IMG/VR virus record: IMGVR_UViG_3300030101_002103
Coordinates: 1-59,895 of that record
Direction: 5' to 3' (one strand)
From: a virus
DNA length: 59,895 nucleotides
Shown here: positions 14,230 through 23,151 of the stretch, piece after piece
How positions within the stretch are numbered: position 1 is the stretch's first letter
Layout: every line of letters starts with the position of its first letter
Made by a program: the position numbers and the translations under genes
The notes under the pieces: generated by a model
The model's input: only the letters and a program-made list of their open reading frames with translations
What the model was told of the DNA's origin: nothing
The model's database searches: none

Positions 14230-16453
14230 TTTATACAAAGAGATAAATAATATTATCCCTAAATCAGTTCTTTCTAATAAGAATAGAGCAAAAACTTGGC
14301 TATATGGATATAATGAAAAATACGATATAGTAGTTATATCTCGTAACGGAACCTTGGGGAAAGTAATAGATGTTAACGGATTAAAAATAGGATTACCTGC
14401 TTGCCCTAAAAATATACAATCTCGATCTAAAAAGAAAGAAGAACAATATTGGGAGCCTACTTTAATATCCAAACAATTAAGTAGAATAAAATCTATTTTT
14501 CAATGGCACGAAACACCTGATGCTTTTAAATCACAATGGGTAGATTATATAGAGGAAGAATTTAATAGAAGAGAAGAAGGGTACTGGTTTATGAATAATG
14601 GTACTCCTACTTATATAACAGGCACTCATTATATGTATTTACAGTGGACTAAAATTGATGTAGGACATCCTGATTTTAGAGAAGCTAATAGAATTTTTTA
14701 TATTTTTTGGGAAGCATGTAAAGCTGACAAAAGAAGTTTTGGAATGTGTTATTTAAAAATTAGGCGTTCAGGATTTTCTTTTATGAGTTCTTGTGAAGGT
14801 GTTAATCAGGCTACTATAACTAAAGATGCTCGTATAGGTATTCTTTCTAAAACAGGTTCTGATGCTAAAAAAATGTTTACCGATAAGGTTGTACCTATTT
14901 CTAACAATTATCCTTTCTTTTTTAAACCTATCCAAGATGGTATGGATAAGCCTAAAACAGAATTAGCTTACAGAGTTCCTGCTTCTAAGATTACAAAAAA
15001 GAATATGCACACTTTGGCGGATGAAGAGCTGGAAGGATTAGATACTACTATTGACTGGAAAAACACAGGGGATAATAGTTATGATGGTGAAAAGCTTCAA
15101 TTGCTTTTACACGATGAAAGTGGTAAGTGGGAAAAACCTGATAACATATTGAATAACTGGCGAGTAACTAAAACTTGTTTAAGATTAGGAAGTAAGGTTA
15201 TAGGTAAGTGTATGATGGGTTCTACCTCTAATGCTTTAGATAAAGGTGGTGGTAATTTTAAATCTTTATATGAGGATTCTATGCCCAGCAAACGAAATGC
15301 AAACGGTCAGACTAAATCAGGACTGTATTGTTTATTTATTCCAATGGAATGGAATTTTGAAGGATATATAGATAGGTATGGTATGCCTGTGTTTAAAACT
15401 CCAACTAAACCTATTATAGGAATAGATGGTGAAGATATTAAAATAGGTGCTATAGATTATTGGGAAAACGAAGTAAATTCTTTATCTCATGATCCTGATG
15501 CATTAAATGAATTTTATAGACAATTTCCAAGAAGCGAGTCTCATGCTTTTAGAGACGAAAGCAAACAATCAATATTTAACTTAACTAAAATTTACCAACA
15601 GATAGATTATAATGATTCTCTTATTATGGATCATCATCTAACACGAGGCTCGTTTTCTTGGGAAAATGGAATAAAAGATTCTAAAGTTATTTGGAGTCCT
15701 AATAATAGAGGAAGATTTTTAGTGAGTTGGACTCCTCCAAAACATTTGCAAAACAATATTGTAATGGAGCGAGGAATAAAAAAACCTGGTAATGAACATA
15801 TTGGATCTTTTGGTTGTGACTCTTATGATATATCTGGAGTGGTAGTAGGTAAAGGATCTAATGGGGCATTACATGGATTAACTAAATTTAATATGGAAGA
15901 AGCTCCAAGTAATGAGTTTTTTTTAGAATATATAGCACGACCTCAGACTGCAGAAATATTTTTTGAAGAAGTTTTGATGGCTTGTATTTTTTATGGTATG
16001 CCTATATTGTGTGAAAATAATAAACCAAGATTATTGTATCATTTTAAAAATAGAGGGTATAGAGGGTTTTCATTAAACAGACCAGATAAAACGTATAATA
16101 AATTATCTAAAACAGAAAGAGAATTAGGAGGTATACCTAACACCTCTGAAGACGTAAAACAATCTCATGCTTCAGCAATTGAATCTTACATCGAGAAGTA
16201 TGTAGGTATAGATTTTAATGGTGACTATAGGGATGCAGGAGATATGGGGGTTATGTACTTTGGCAAAACTTTAGAAGATTGGGCTAAGTTTGATATTACC
16301 AATAGAACCAAGTTTGATGCTGCTATTAGTTCAGGTTTAGCTATTATGGCTAATCAGAAACACTTATACACACCGTCTAAACAAAAATCAAAAATAAGTA
16401 TTAACTTTGCAAGATATAATAATACCAGCAATAAAAGTCAATTAATTACATGA
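14207..16453 (+). CDS. terL: Terminase large subunit (748 aa)
   Basis: This is the DNA-packaging motor. A degenerate P-loop-like motif, KIRRSGFSFMSS, sits at ~184-195, and the Walker B motif LLLHDES gives D303 and E304. A second, RNase H-type nuclease domain probably starts at FGCDSYDISG (about residue 537). No ATG exists near the start. The only usable start is TTG at 14207, overlapping the small-terminase-like gene by 23 bases. The portal gene follows with an ATGA overlap, which supports the packaging role. The Walker A departs from GxxxxGKT, as in several phage terminases. Confidence 0.8.
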   Translation: MQSQDQNSLYKEINNIIPKSVLSNKNRAKTWLYGYNEKYDIVVISRNGTLGKVIDVNGLKIGLPACPKNIQSRSKKKEEQYWEPTLISKQLSRIKSIFQWHETPDAFKSQWVDYIEEEFNRREEGYWFMNNGTPTYITGTHYMYLQWTKIDVGHPDFREANRIFYIFWEACKADKRSFGMCYLKIRRSGFSFMSSCEGVNQATITKDARIGILSKTGSDAKKMFTDKVVPISNNYPFFFKPIQDGMDKPKTELAYRVPASKITKKNMHTLADEELEGLDTTIDWKNTGDNSYDGEKLQLLLHDESGKWEKPDNILNNWRVTKTCLRLGSKVIGKCMMGSTSNALDKGGGNFKSLYEDSMPSKRNANGQTKSGLYCLFIPMEWNFEGYIDRYGMPVFKTPTKPIIGIDGEDIKIGAIDYWENEVNSLSHDPDALNEFYRQFPRSESHAFRDESKQSIFNLTKIYQQIDYNDSLIMDHHLTRGSFSWENGIKDSKVIWSPNNRGRFLVSWTPPKHLQNNIVMERGIKKPGNEHIGSFGCDSYDISGVVVGKGSNGALHGLTKFNMEEAPSNEFFLEYIARPQTAEIFFEEVLMACIFYGMPILCENNKPRLLYHFKNRGYRGFSLNRPDKTYNKLSKTERELGGIPNTSEDVKQSHASAIESYIEKYVGIDFNGDYRDAGDMGVMYFGKTLEDWAKFDITNRTKFDAAISSGLAIMANQKHLYTPSKQKSKISINFARYNNTSNKSQLIT

Positions 16454-18885
16454 AAGATGTCAAAATAGATATAAACTCTGCTGCGTTTCCTGATCAATTT
16501 GCAACTGACAAACAAAAGGCTACAGATGAATTTGGTCTGCAAGTAGGACAGGCAATACAATATGAGTGGTTTAGAAAAGACGGCATGCGTTGTAGGTTTT
16601 ATAATCAATGGAATGAATTTCATAGATTAAGACTTTACGCAAGAGGAGAACAATCTGTAGCCAAATATAAAAATGAATTAGCAGTTGATGGGGATTTATC
16701 CTATCTAAATTTAGATTGGACTCCAGTTCCAATTATACCAAAATTTGTTGATATCGTAGTTAACGGAATGTCAGACAGATTATTTAAAGTTAACTGTATA
16801 GCCATGGACGCTTTGTCTGCTGAAAAAAGAAATCAATTTCAGACAATGGTAGAAACCAATATTGTGGCTAAAGAATTATGGACTCAATTAGAAAGTGATT
16901 TTAAAGTTAAAATGTTTAATGTAGATCCTGAAACCTTACCAACAAGTGATACGGAAATGGAATTATACATGCAGCTTAACTATAAACCTTCTATAGAAAT
17001 AGCTAATGAAATTGCTATCAACACAATGTTGGAGGAAAATCATTATGCTGATATAAGAAAAAGAGTTGATTACGATATTGCTACTTTAGGAATTGGAATG
17101 TGTAAACACATGTTTCAACAAGGAGATGGCATAAGAGTAGAATATGTAGATCCTGCTAATGTAGTTTATAGCTATACCGAAGATCCTTATTTTAAAGATT
17201 GTTTTTATTGGGGGGAGATTAAAACTTTACCTATAGCGGAATTAGTAAAGATAGATCCAAACATTACAAATGAAGAGATGGAGGAAATATCTAAATATAG
17301 TCAATCATGGTATGATTACTATAATGTAGCCGCAATGTATGAAAACAGTATGTTCTCAAGAGATACCTGTACGCTTTTGTATTTTAATTATAAAACCACT
17401 AATAGTTTTGTTTATAAGAAAAAACAAATGGCTGAGGGAACTTTTAAAACTGTAGAAAAAAATGATGAGTTTAATCCTCCACAAGAAATGATGGATGAAG
17501 GAAACTTTGAAAAAGTAGAAAAAAGAATTGATGTATGGTATGAAGGAGTAATGGTAATGGGAACTAATATTATTCTTAAGTGGGATATGATGGAGAATAT
17601 GGTAAGACCTAACTCGGCTAATCAATATGCTTATCCTAACTATGTGGCTTGTGCTCCAAGAATGTACAAAGGAGTATTAGAGTCTTTAGTAAGAAGAATG
17701 ATTCCTTTTGCTGACCTTATTCAGTTAACACATTTAAAAATACAACAAGTAGTTTCTAAAGTAGTTCCAGATGGAGTATTTATTGATGCAGACGGATTAA
17801 GTGAAGTTGATTTAGGAACAGGAGCAGCTTATAATCCTGAGGATGCTTTACGATTATATTTTCAAACAGGTAGTGTGGTTGGAAGAAGTTATACGCAGGA
17901 TGGTGAGTTTAATAATGCAAAACAACCTATTAGTCAGTTAACTTCAAGTAGCGGTCAAAGTAAAATGCAAATGCTGGTTGGTAACTACAATCATTATTTA
18001 AATATGCTTCGTCAAGTAACAGGATTAAATGAGGCTCGAGACGCATCCACACCAGATCCTAACTCTTTAGTTGGTATACAAAAATTAGCTGCTCTGAATT
18101 CTAATGTAGCTACTCGACATATATTAAATGCAAGTTTATTTATTACTCAAAGATTAGCCGAATGTTTATCTATTAGAACTGCAGATGTATTAGAATATTC
18201 AGAGTTTGCAGATGAATTTGCAATGCAAATTGGTAAATATAATTTAGGAATATTAGAAGAGATTAAAAATCTTTACATATATGACTTTGGTATATTTATA
18301 GAAATGACTCCTGATGAAGAAGAAAAACAGCAGTTAGAACAAAATATACAAATGGCTTTACAAAACGGAGGAATTGATTTAGAAGACGCAATTGATATTA
18401 GAACTATCAATAATTTAAAAATGGCTAATCAATTACTTAAAGTAAAACGTAAACAAACAGAAGTTGAAAAACAAAAACAACTTCAACAGCAACAAGCCAT
18501 GCAAGGACAGCAAGCACAACAGCTGCAACAAATGAAAGCTCAAGCTGAGATGCAAAAAACCCAACAAGAGTTACAAGCTAAGATTCAAATTAAACAAGCT
18601 GAAATTGCTTTTGAAATTGAAAAACAAAACAATGAAGCAAATCTTAAACGTAGATTAATGGATGCTGAGTTTAATTATAATATGCAACTTAGAGGAATGG
18701 AGCAAGAGCAAATAGATATGCGTGAGCAAAAGAAAGAAGATGGTAAAGCAGAAAGAATTACTATGGCTAACACCCAGCAGTCTAAAATGATTGAGCAGCG
18801 TAAAAGAAATCTTCCTCCAATTAACTTTGAATCTAATGAAGATAGTTTAGATGGGTTTGATTTAGCGGAATTTGATCCAAGATAA
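16450..18885 (+). CDS. Portal protein (811 aa)
   Basis: This large protein lies between terminase and scaffold/capsid genes, where the portal is expected. It has a mixed core with YARGEQSVAKYKNELAVDGD and VDIVVNGMSDRLFKVN, and a helical crown region (VTGLNEARDASTPDPNSLVG, then AALNSNVATRHILNAS). About 150 C-terminal residues are Gln-rich coiled coil (LQQQQAMQGQQAQQLQQMKA). The long crown/barrel suits podovirus-like portals. The ATG overlaps the terminase TGA. Confidence 0.85.
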   Translation: MKDVKIDINSAAFPDQFATDKQKATDEFGLQVGQAIQYEWFRKDGMRCRFYNQWNEFHRLRLYARGEQSVAKYKNELAVDGDLSYLNLDWTPVPIIPKFVDIVVNGMSDRLFKVNCIAMDALSAEKRNQFQTMVETNIVAKELWTQLESDFKVKMFNVDPETLPTSDTEMELYMQLNYKPSIEIANEIAINTMLEENHYADIRKRVDYDIATLGIGMCKHMFQQGDGIRVEYVDPANVVYSYTEDPYFKDCFYWGEIKTLPIAELVKIDPNITNEEMEEISKYSQSWYDYYNVAAMYENSMFSRDTCTLLYFNYKTTNSFVYKKKQMAEGTFKTVEKNDEFNPPQEMMDEGNFEKVEKRIDVWYEGVMVMGTNIILKWDMMENMVRPNSANQYAYPNYVACAPRMYKGVLESLVRRMIPFADLIQLTHLKIQQVVSKVVPDGVFIDADGLSEVDLGTGAAYNPEDALRLYFQTGSVVGRSYTQDGEFNNAKQPISQLTSSSGQSKMQMLVGNYNHYLNMLRQVTGLNEARDASTPDPNSLVGIQKLAALNSNVATRHILNASLFITQRLAECLSIRTADVLEYSEFADEFAMQIGKYNLGILEEIKNLYIYDFGIFIEMTPDEEEKQQLEQNIQMALQNGGIDLEDAIDIRTINNLKMANQLLKVKRKQTEVEKQKQLQQQQAMQGQQAQQLQQMKAQAEMQKTQQELQAKIQIKQAEIAFEIEKQNNEANLKRRLMDAEFNYNMQLRGMEQEQIDMREQKKEDGKAERITMANTQQSKMIEQRKRNLPPINFESNEDSLDGFDLAEFDPR

Positions 18886-18914
18886 TGGGCTTAAAAATAT
18901 AATAAAATTAGTAT

Positions 18915-18922
18915 TAACTTTG
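18915..18922 (+). promoter_or_regulatory. Promoter TAACTTTG for the scaffold/capsid unit
   Basis: TAACTTTG fits TAnnTTTG and lies 21 bp before the ATG at 18944, within a 58-bp gap after the portal gene. It would give extra transcription of scaffold and capsid. Confidence 0.6.
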
Positions 18923-18943
18923 TAAAAAATTAAATTAAATAAA

Positions 18944-20104
18944 ATGGACCAAAATAAATTTACAGTAAAAGACGTGTCAGGGGTTGAAAAATCCAAAGCA
19001 GAAGTTGAAGAAAAACTTCTTAAAGAGCATGAAGAAAAAATTGAAACTCCAAAAGATGACACTAACGTGGAGCGAGTGGATACACGCACTGCGAGTACCA
19101 ACACCGACACGAAACAAAAAGAAGTACAACAGGAAGGAGAAGCACAAAAAGAAACTCCCGTATCAGAGTTAAGTGATACAGACGTTCTTTCATATATTAA
19201 AAAAAGATATGATAAAGATATCGAATCGGTAGATCAATTGTTTGAAACACAAAAATCAAATGAAGATTTACCTGAAGATGTTGCAGCGTATTTTAAATAT
19301 AAAAAGGAAACTGGACGTGGACTCAAAGACTTTGTTGAATTACAAAAGGATTATGATGAAATGGACGGAGACCAAGTGCTAAAAGCTTACTATTCTAAAA
19401 CTGAAGAAGGTTTAGATATGGAAGATATTCAAGATATCATGGAGGATAAATTCTCGTTTGATGAAGAATTAGATGATCCAAAGGATATTAAGAAAAAGCA
19501 ATTAGCTAAAAAAAGAGAACTTGTAAAAGCTAAAAAGTTTTTAAACGAACAAAGAGATAAATATAAAGCTCCTCTTGAGTCAAGTGGGGGTGGGTTATCT
19601 GCCGAGGACAAAGAAAAATTTAATAGCTATAAAAGTTATATAGAGGAGTCTAACAATGCTCGAGACGCACAAAAGAAAAGGTATGATTACTTTTTAGATA
19701 AAACCAATGAGGTTTTTAACGATGAGTTCAAAGGTTTTGAGTTCAATATCGGAGAAAAAAGTTTCACCTTTAAGCCAGGAGATAAAGACGAGTTGAAAAG
19801 TAAGCAGTCTGATGTAAATAATTTTGTCAATAAATATATGGACACAGACAGCGGACTAATCAAAGATGCTCGAGGATATCACAGGGCTATGTCAGTTGCT
19901 ATGAATTTAGACAAATTTGCTGAATTCTTTTACAATCAAGGAATGACCGAAGCTGTAGATAATGTTGCTAAGAAATCAAAAAACATTAATATGGACGTAA
20001 GGAAAACTCCGCAAAGTTTCAGTAAAGATGGATTAAAGATTAGAGCTGTGGGCGATAGTAGTAGTGGAAAGGGCCTCAAAATTAGAAGTATAAAAAGAGT
20101 ATAA
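18944..20104 (+). CDS. Scaffold-like head protein (386 aa)
   Basis: The protein is strongly acidic and helical, with an unstructured N-terminus rich in Glu, Lys and Thr (to ~75) and long charged helices. It ends in a basic tail, GKGLKIRSIKRV. An acidic helical protein with a basic C-terminal capsid-binding tail directly before the major capsid gene is the usual form of a scaffolding protein. A protease domain is not visible. Confidence 0.75.
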   Translation: MDQNKFTVKDVSGVEKSKAEVEEKLLKEHEEKIETPKDDTNVERVDTRTASTNTDTKQKEVQQEGEAQKETPVSELSDTDVLSYIKKRYDKDIESVDQLFETQKSNEDLPEDVAAYFKYKKETGRGLKDFVELQKDYDEMDGDQVLKAYYSKTEEGLDMEDIQDIMEDKFSFDEELDDPKDIKKKQLAKKRELVKAKKFLNEQRDKYKAPLESSGGGLSAEDKEKFNSYKSYIEESNNARDAQKKRYDYFLDKTNEVFNDEFKGFEFNIGEKSFTFKPGDKDELKSKQSDVNNFVNKYMDTDSGLIKDARGYHRAMSVAMNLDKFAEFFYNQGMTEAVDNVAKKSKNINMDVRKTPQSFSKDGLKIRAVGDSSSGKGLKIRSIKRV

Positions 20105-20123
20105 ACTAAAAAAAATTTAAAAA

Positions 20124-21572
20124 ATGGCAGTAATAACACCTCCAGGCTTTGACTTGCAACCAAGTGGACAGCAAGTAGCACTGGCAACAAATTACCTAAC
20201 TGACTTTGATTTCTTAAATCAGTATCTTCCAGATACATATGAGAAAGAATTTGAGCGTTATGGTAACAGAACAGTAGCATCATTCTTAAGAATGGTTGGT
20301 GCTGAAATGCCTTCTAACTCAGACCTTATAAAGTGGGCTGAACAAGGAAGGTTACATACTAAATACACAGGATGTACAACGACAGCGGTAGCAACGGATG
20401 ACGTAGCAACGTGGACTATTCCAACAGCTCAAGTTAACCCAGCTTCGCCTCCAGCTTCATCTGCACCAGCTAATGGTTTTACAGCAATCAGAGTAGGTCA
20501 AACTATAATGATTTCTGATGAAACTGCTGGTTCAACTTTAAGCAATAAGGCGATTGTAACATCTGTAGATACAGCAGCAGGTCCTATATACACTATTGAC
20601 GTAGCTTACTACGAAGGTGGTGGTCAAACAATGGGTGCGGCTACAGACTGTACTATATTTATTTATGGATCAGAATTTAAGAAAGGCCAAGAAGGAATGG
20701 TCGGTTCTATCGAAGCTCAAGACTTTATCTTTGAAAACAATCCAATTATCATTAAGGACACTTACCAAGTAAATGGTTCTGACATGGCACAAATTGGATG
20801 GATAGAGGTAACTACTGAGAACGGTGCAAGCGGATACCTTTGGTACTTAAAGTCTGAGCACGAAACAAGACTTCGTTTTGAAGACTACTTAGAAACTGCA
20901 ATGGTTGAAGCGGTTCCAGCTGAAGCTGGTTCTGGTGCGGCTGCAGCGACTGGAGCTGTTGGTAACAATGGTTCTGAAGGAGTTTTCCATGTAGTAAATA
21001 CAAGAGGAAATGTATGGAGCGGTGGTAACCCAGTTGCTCTTGCAGGTTTCGATTCAGTTATCCAAAGACTTGATAAGCAAGGTGCTATCGAGGAAAATGT
21101 AATCTTTGTTAACAGACAATTCTCATTTGATATTGATGATATGTTAGCTGCTCAAAACTCTTATGGAGCGGGTGGTACTTCATATGGTCTATTTGATAAT
21201 GATGAAGAGATGGCTCTTAACTTAGGGTTTACAGGATTCCGTAGAGGTTATGACTTCTACAAGTCAGACTGGAAATACTTAAACGATCCTACTATGAGAG
21301 GAGGTTTAACAGGTGGTGCAATCAATGGACTTATGGTTCCAGCTGGTTCTACAACTGTATATGACCAAATCTTAGGTAAGAACGCTAAGAGACCATTCTT
21401 ACATGTTAGATATAGAGCTTCTGAAACTGAAGACAGACGTTACAAAACTTGGATCACTGGTTCTGCTGGTGGAGCAAGAACATCTTCTTTAGATGCGATG
21501 ACAGTTAACTTCTTATCAGAAAGAGCTGTATGTACTTTAGGTGCAAACAACTTCTTCTTGTTTAGAGATTAA
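20124..21572 (+). CDS. Major capsid protein (482 aa)
   Basis: This protein is placed after portal and scaffold and is followed by a strong terminator, with regular codon use, as expected for the most abundant virion protein. The N-terminus has FDFLNQYLPDTYEKEFERYG, and the core has DFIFENNPIIIKDTYQVNG and LRFEDYLETAM. Residues ~75-180 (Thr/Ala/Ser-rich) look like an inserted surface domain. FNDDEEMALNLGFTGFRRGY-like and NFLSERAVCTLGANNFF segments suggest an HK97-type fold, but I cannot prove this by eye. Confidence 0.85.
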   Translation: MAVITPPGFDLQPSGQQVALATNYLTDFDFLNQYLPDTYEKEFERYGNRTVASFLRMVGAEMPSNSDLIKWAEQGRLHTKYTGCTTTAVATDDVATWTIPTAQVNPASPPASSAPANGFTAIRVGQTIMISDETAGSTLSNKAIVTSVDTAAGPIYTIDVAYYEGGGQTMGAATDCTIFIYGSEFKKGQEGMVGSIEAQDFIFENNPIIIKDTYQVNGSDMAQIGWIEVTTENGASGYLWYLKSEHETRLRFEDYLETAMVEAVPAEAGSGAAAATGAVGNNGSEGVFHVVNTRGNVWSGGNPVALAGFDSVIQRLDKQGAIEENVIFVNRQFSFDIDDMLAAQNSYGAGGTSYGLFDNDEEMALNLGFTGFRRGYDFYKSDWKYLNDPTMRGGLTGGAINGLMVPAGSTTVYDQILGKNAKRPFLHVRYRASETEDRRYKTWITGSAGGARTSSLDAMTVNFLSERAVCTLGANNFFLFRD

Positions 21573-21588
21573 TAACTAACAATAATCA

Positions 21589-21619
21589 GGGGGAGGACTA
21601 ACCTCCTCCCCTTTTTTTT
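21589..21619 (+). terminator. Strong terminator after the capsid gene
   Basis: GGGGGAGG pairs with CCTCCTCCCC around ACTAA, followed by eight T. This G/C-rich hairpin in AT-rich DNA lies 16 bp after the capsid stop and probably limits read-through and stabilises the capsid mRNA. Confidence 0.85.
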
Positions 21620-21642
21620 AACTTTAATTAAATTATAATAAA

Positions 21643-22437
21643 ATGAAAAAGATAACCAAATCTGTTGCAAAACAGTATAAACTTAAAAGTGAGGTAGCAC
21701 CATTGTGCTTTATGTTAAACTCTCACCACAACAAAAGATCACCATTACTTTATTTTGATGAAGAAACAGGAACTAACCGACCTCTTCGTTATGCAAGAAA
21801 TCAAAAAAGCCCATTTGAAGATGAGCAAGATGGAAATGCAATTATGGAACCTATTATTTTTGAAGACGGGTTTTTAAATGTAGAAAGAAGTAATCAGGTG
21901 TTGCAAGAATTTTTATCATTACACCCTGGTAATGGAATGATATTTGAAGAAATAAATCATGCTAAAGACGCTGCTCAAGATTTAGAAGTAGAAGAGTTAG
22001 TTTTAGACGCTCAGCTTTTAGCAAGAGATTTAGATATAAATACTTTAGAAACTTTAGGTAGAGTTTTATTAGGGAGAGATACTTCTAAAATGTCTACTGC
22101 AGAATTAAAAAGAGATGTATTAGTATATTCTCGTACTTATCCGTCAGACTTTATTGATGCTTTAAATGATCCTGCTTTACAATTACAAGATGATGTAGTT
22201 AAGTTTTTTAGCAATAATCTTTTACAATCAAGAAATAAAGGTAGAGATATTTACTTTAATCTTCCAACTAATAAAAAGAAAATGTTAACAGTTCCATTTG
22301 GAGAAGATCCTTATGACATCGCAGCTTCTTATATGCAAACTGATGATGGTATAGAAACTTATAAACTTCTTAAAAAAGTATTAGGAGGAGATGAAAAGCC
22401 TAAACCTAAAAAGAAAGCTAAGGTTACTGAAGAGTAA
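21643..22437 (+). CDS. Hypothetical head-module protein (264 aa)
   Basis: This mixed, mostly helical protein starts MKKITKSVAKQYKLKSEVAP and ends in a Lys/Glu tail (KPKPKKKAKVTEE). An internal acidic helical region is followed by LNTLETLGRVLLG-like helices. It is flanked by terminators on both sides, so it is a single-gene unit fed by read-through or an unseen promoter. It may be a head assembly protein (inference from position). Confidence 0.7.
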   Translation: MKKITKSVAKQYKLKSEVAPLCFMLNSHHNKRSPLLYFDEETGTNRPLRYARNQKSPFEDEQDGNAIMEPIIFEDGFLNVERSNQVLQEFLSLHPGNGMIFEEINHAKDAAQDLEVEELVLDAQLLARDLDINTLETLGRVLLGRDTSKMSTAELKRDVLVYSRTYPSDFIDALNDPALQLQDDVVKFFSNNLLQSRNKGRDIYFNLPTNKKKMLTVPFGEDPYDIAASYMQTDDGIETYKLLKKVLGGDEKPKPKKKAKVTEE

Positions 22438-22445
22438 TAAAGAGA

Positions 22446-22472
22446 GCACCTAAAACAGGTGCTTTTTTTTTT
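22446..22472 (+). terminator. Terminator after gene 21643
   Basis: GCACCT-aaaac-AGGTGC is a perfect 6-bp stem followed by ten T. The next promoter begins two bases later at 22474. Confidence 0.85.
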
Positions 22473-22473
22473 G

Positions 22474-22481
22474 TATCTTTG
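22474..22481 (+). promoter_or_regulatory. Promoter TATCTTTG for the two small virion-like genes
   Basis: This is a clear -7 element directly behind a terminator. The predicted mRNA start at about 22485 lies just before a hairpin at 22490-22508, so the transcript would begin with a stem-loop. Confidence 0.75.
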
Positions 22482-22489
22482 CACACAGT

Positions 22490-22514
22490 ACTACCAATAA
22501 GTGGTAGTTTTTTT
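22490..22514 (+). promoter_or_regulatory. Hairpin at the 5' end of the 22536 mRNA
   Basis: ACTACCA-ataag-TGGTAGT is a perfect 7-bp stem followed by a T-run. It lies between promoter and gene, so it is either an attenuator or, more likely, a 5' stem-loop that protects an abundant mRNA. Confidence 0.65.
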
Positions 22515-22535
22515 ACTAATTAAAAAATTAAAATT

Positions 22536-22811
22536 ATGCACAAGTATGGAGACATTACCACAACAGGTGGTACAGGACTCATTTCTTTAATGAATGTCGC
22601 ATCTTGCTATTTAGACGCAGCTGATGATATAGTTATTGATTATGAGAGCGGTTCGCAAATTAAACTTGCCTCAGCATCAGCTTTAGTACAAGCAGATGTA
22701 GATAAAGTGTTCGAGGTAATAAAAAACGCTCAAGAACAAAAATGGAGCACAGTAGAGTATACAATTCCAGCATTAAGCGAAAGTGTTAATGCTGTAACAT
22801 TCACCTTTTAA
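22536..22811 (+). CDS. Small abundant virion-type protein, paralog 1 (91 aa)
   Basis: The protein is MHKYGDITTTGGTGLISLMN, then DDIVIDYESGSQIKLASA and QADVDKVFEVIKNAQEQKWS, ending NAVTFTF. It shares the layout (beta hairpin, helix with AD-x-x-V, W-S, Ala/Leu-Ser, end NAV/TAV) with the next gene, so they are distant paralogs. A dedicated promoter and terminators suggest high expression, as for decoration or head-completion proteins. The function is not proven. Confidence 0.7.
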   Translation: MHKYGDITTTGGTGLISLMNVASCYLDAADDIVIDYESGSQIKLASASALVQADVDKVFEVIKNAQEQKWSTVEYTIPALSESVNAVTFTF

Positions 22812-22823
22812 AATTAAGAAATC

Positions 22824-23066
22824 ATGAATAAATTTTTAAAAATCGGAGATTATGTTTTTGGTGGCAGTGTAGTATATGTTGGCGAAAGTGGAGGGACATT
22901 AACCCTTAACTATGCAGATAAGCAAATTAACCTTACAGGTGTAGGATCGTTTGGTGCTGCAGATAAAGCTGCAGTAGAAAGAGCTCTTGTAGCTGTTTGG
23001 AGCCAAGGCTTTACTGACTCAACTATTGACGTGTCTCTAAGTCAAGCTATAACAGCAGTTTCATAA
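22824..23066 (+). CDS. Small abundant virion-type protein, paralog 2 (80 aa)
   Basis: The protein is LKIGDYVFGGSVVYVGESGG, then LTLNYADKQINLTG and AADKAAVERALVAVWSQGFT, ending SQAITAVS. It is a distant paralog of the 22536 protein and is co-transcribed with it. The terminator at 23088 closes the unit. A role in capsid decoration is plausible but inferred. Confidence 0.7.
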   Translation: MNKFLKIGDYVFGGSVVYVGESGGTLTLNYADKQINLTGVGSFGAADKAAVERALVAVWSQGFTDSTIDVSLSQAITAVS

Positions 23067-23087
23067 CAGTTGTTTTATCGTACAAGG

Positions 23088-23123
23088 AGAGGTCTGCAAA
23101 AAATGTGGACCTCTTTTTTTTTT
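23088..23123 (+). terminator. Terminator after gene 22824
   Basis: AGAGGTC pairs with GACCTCT around a 13-nt loop, followed by ten T. A TATCTTTG promoter starts three bases later. Confidence 0.85.
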
Positions 23124-23125
23124 GT

Positions 23126-23133
23126 TATCTTTG
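23126..23133 (+). promoter_or_regulatory. Promoter TATCTTTG for the tail module
   Basis: The element directly follows the T-run of the terminator and lies 18 bp before the ATG at 23152. It heads the long gene chain 23152-32253. Confidence 0.75.
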
Positions 23134-23151
23134 TAAAAATGTTTATTTAAT

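Noticed and set aside
18305-18335. CTGATGAAGAAGAAAA in the portal gene as a ribozyme core
   Set aside because: It is an Asp/Glu/Lys-coding run, with no stems and no GUC cleavage site in place.
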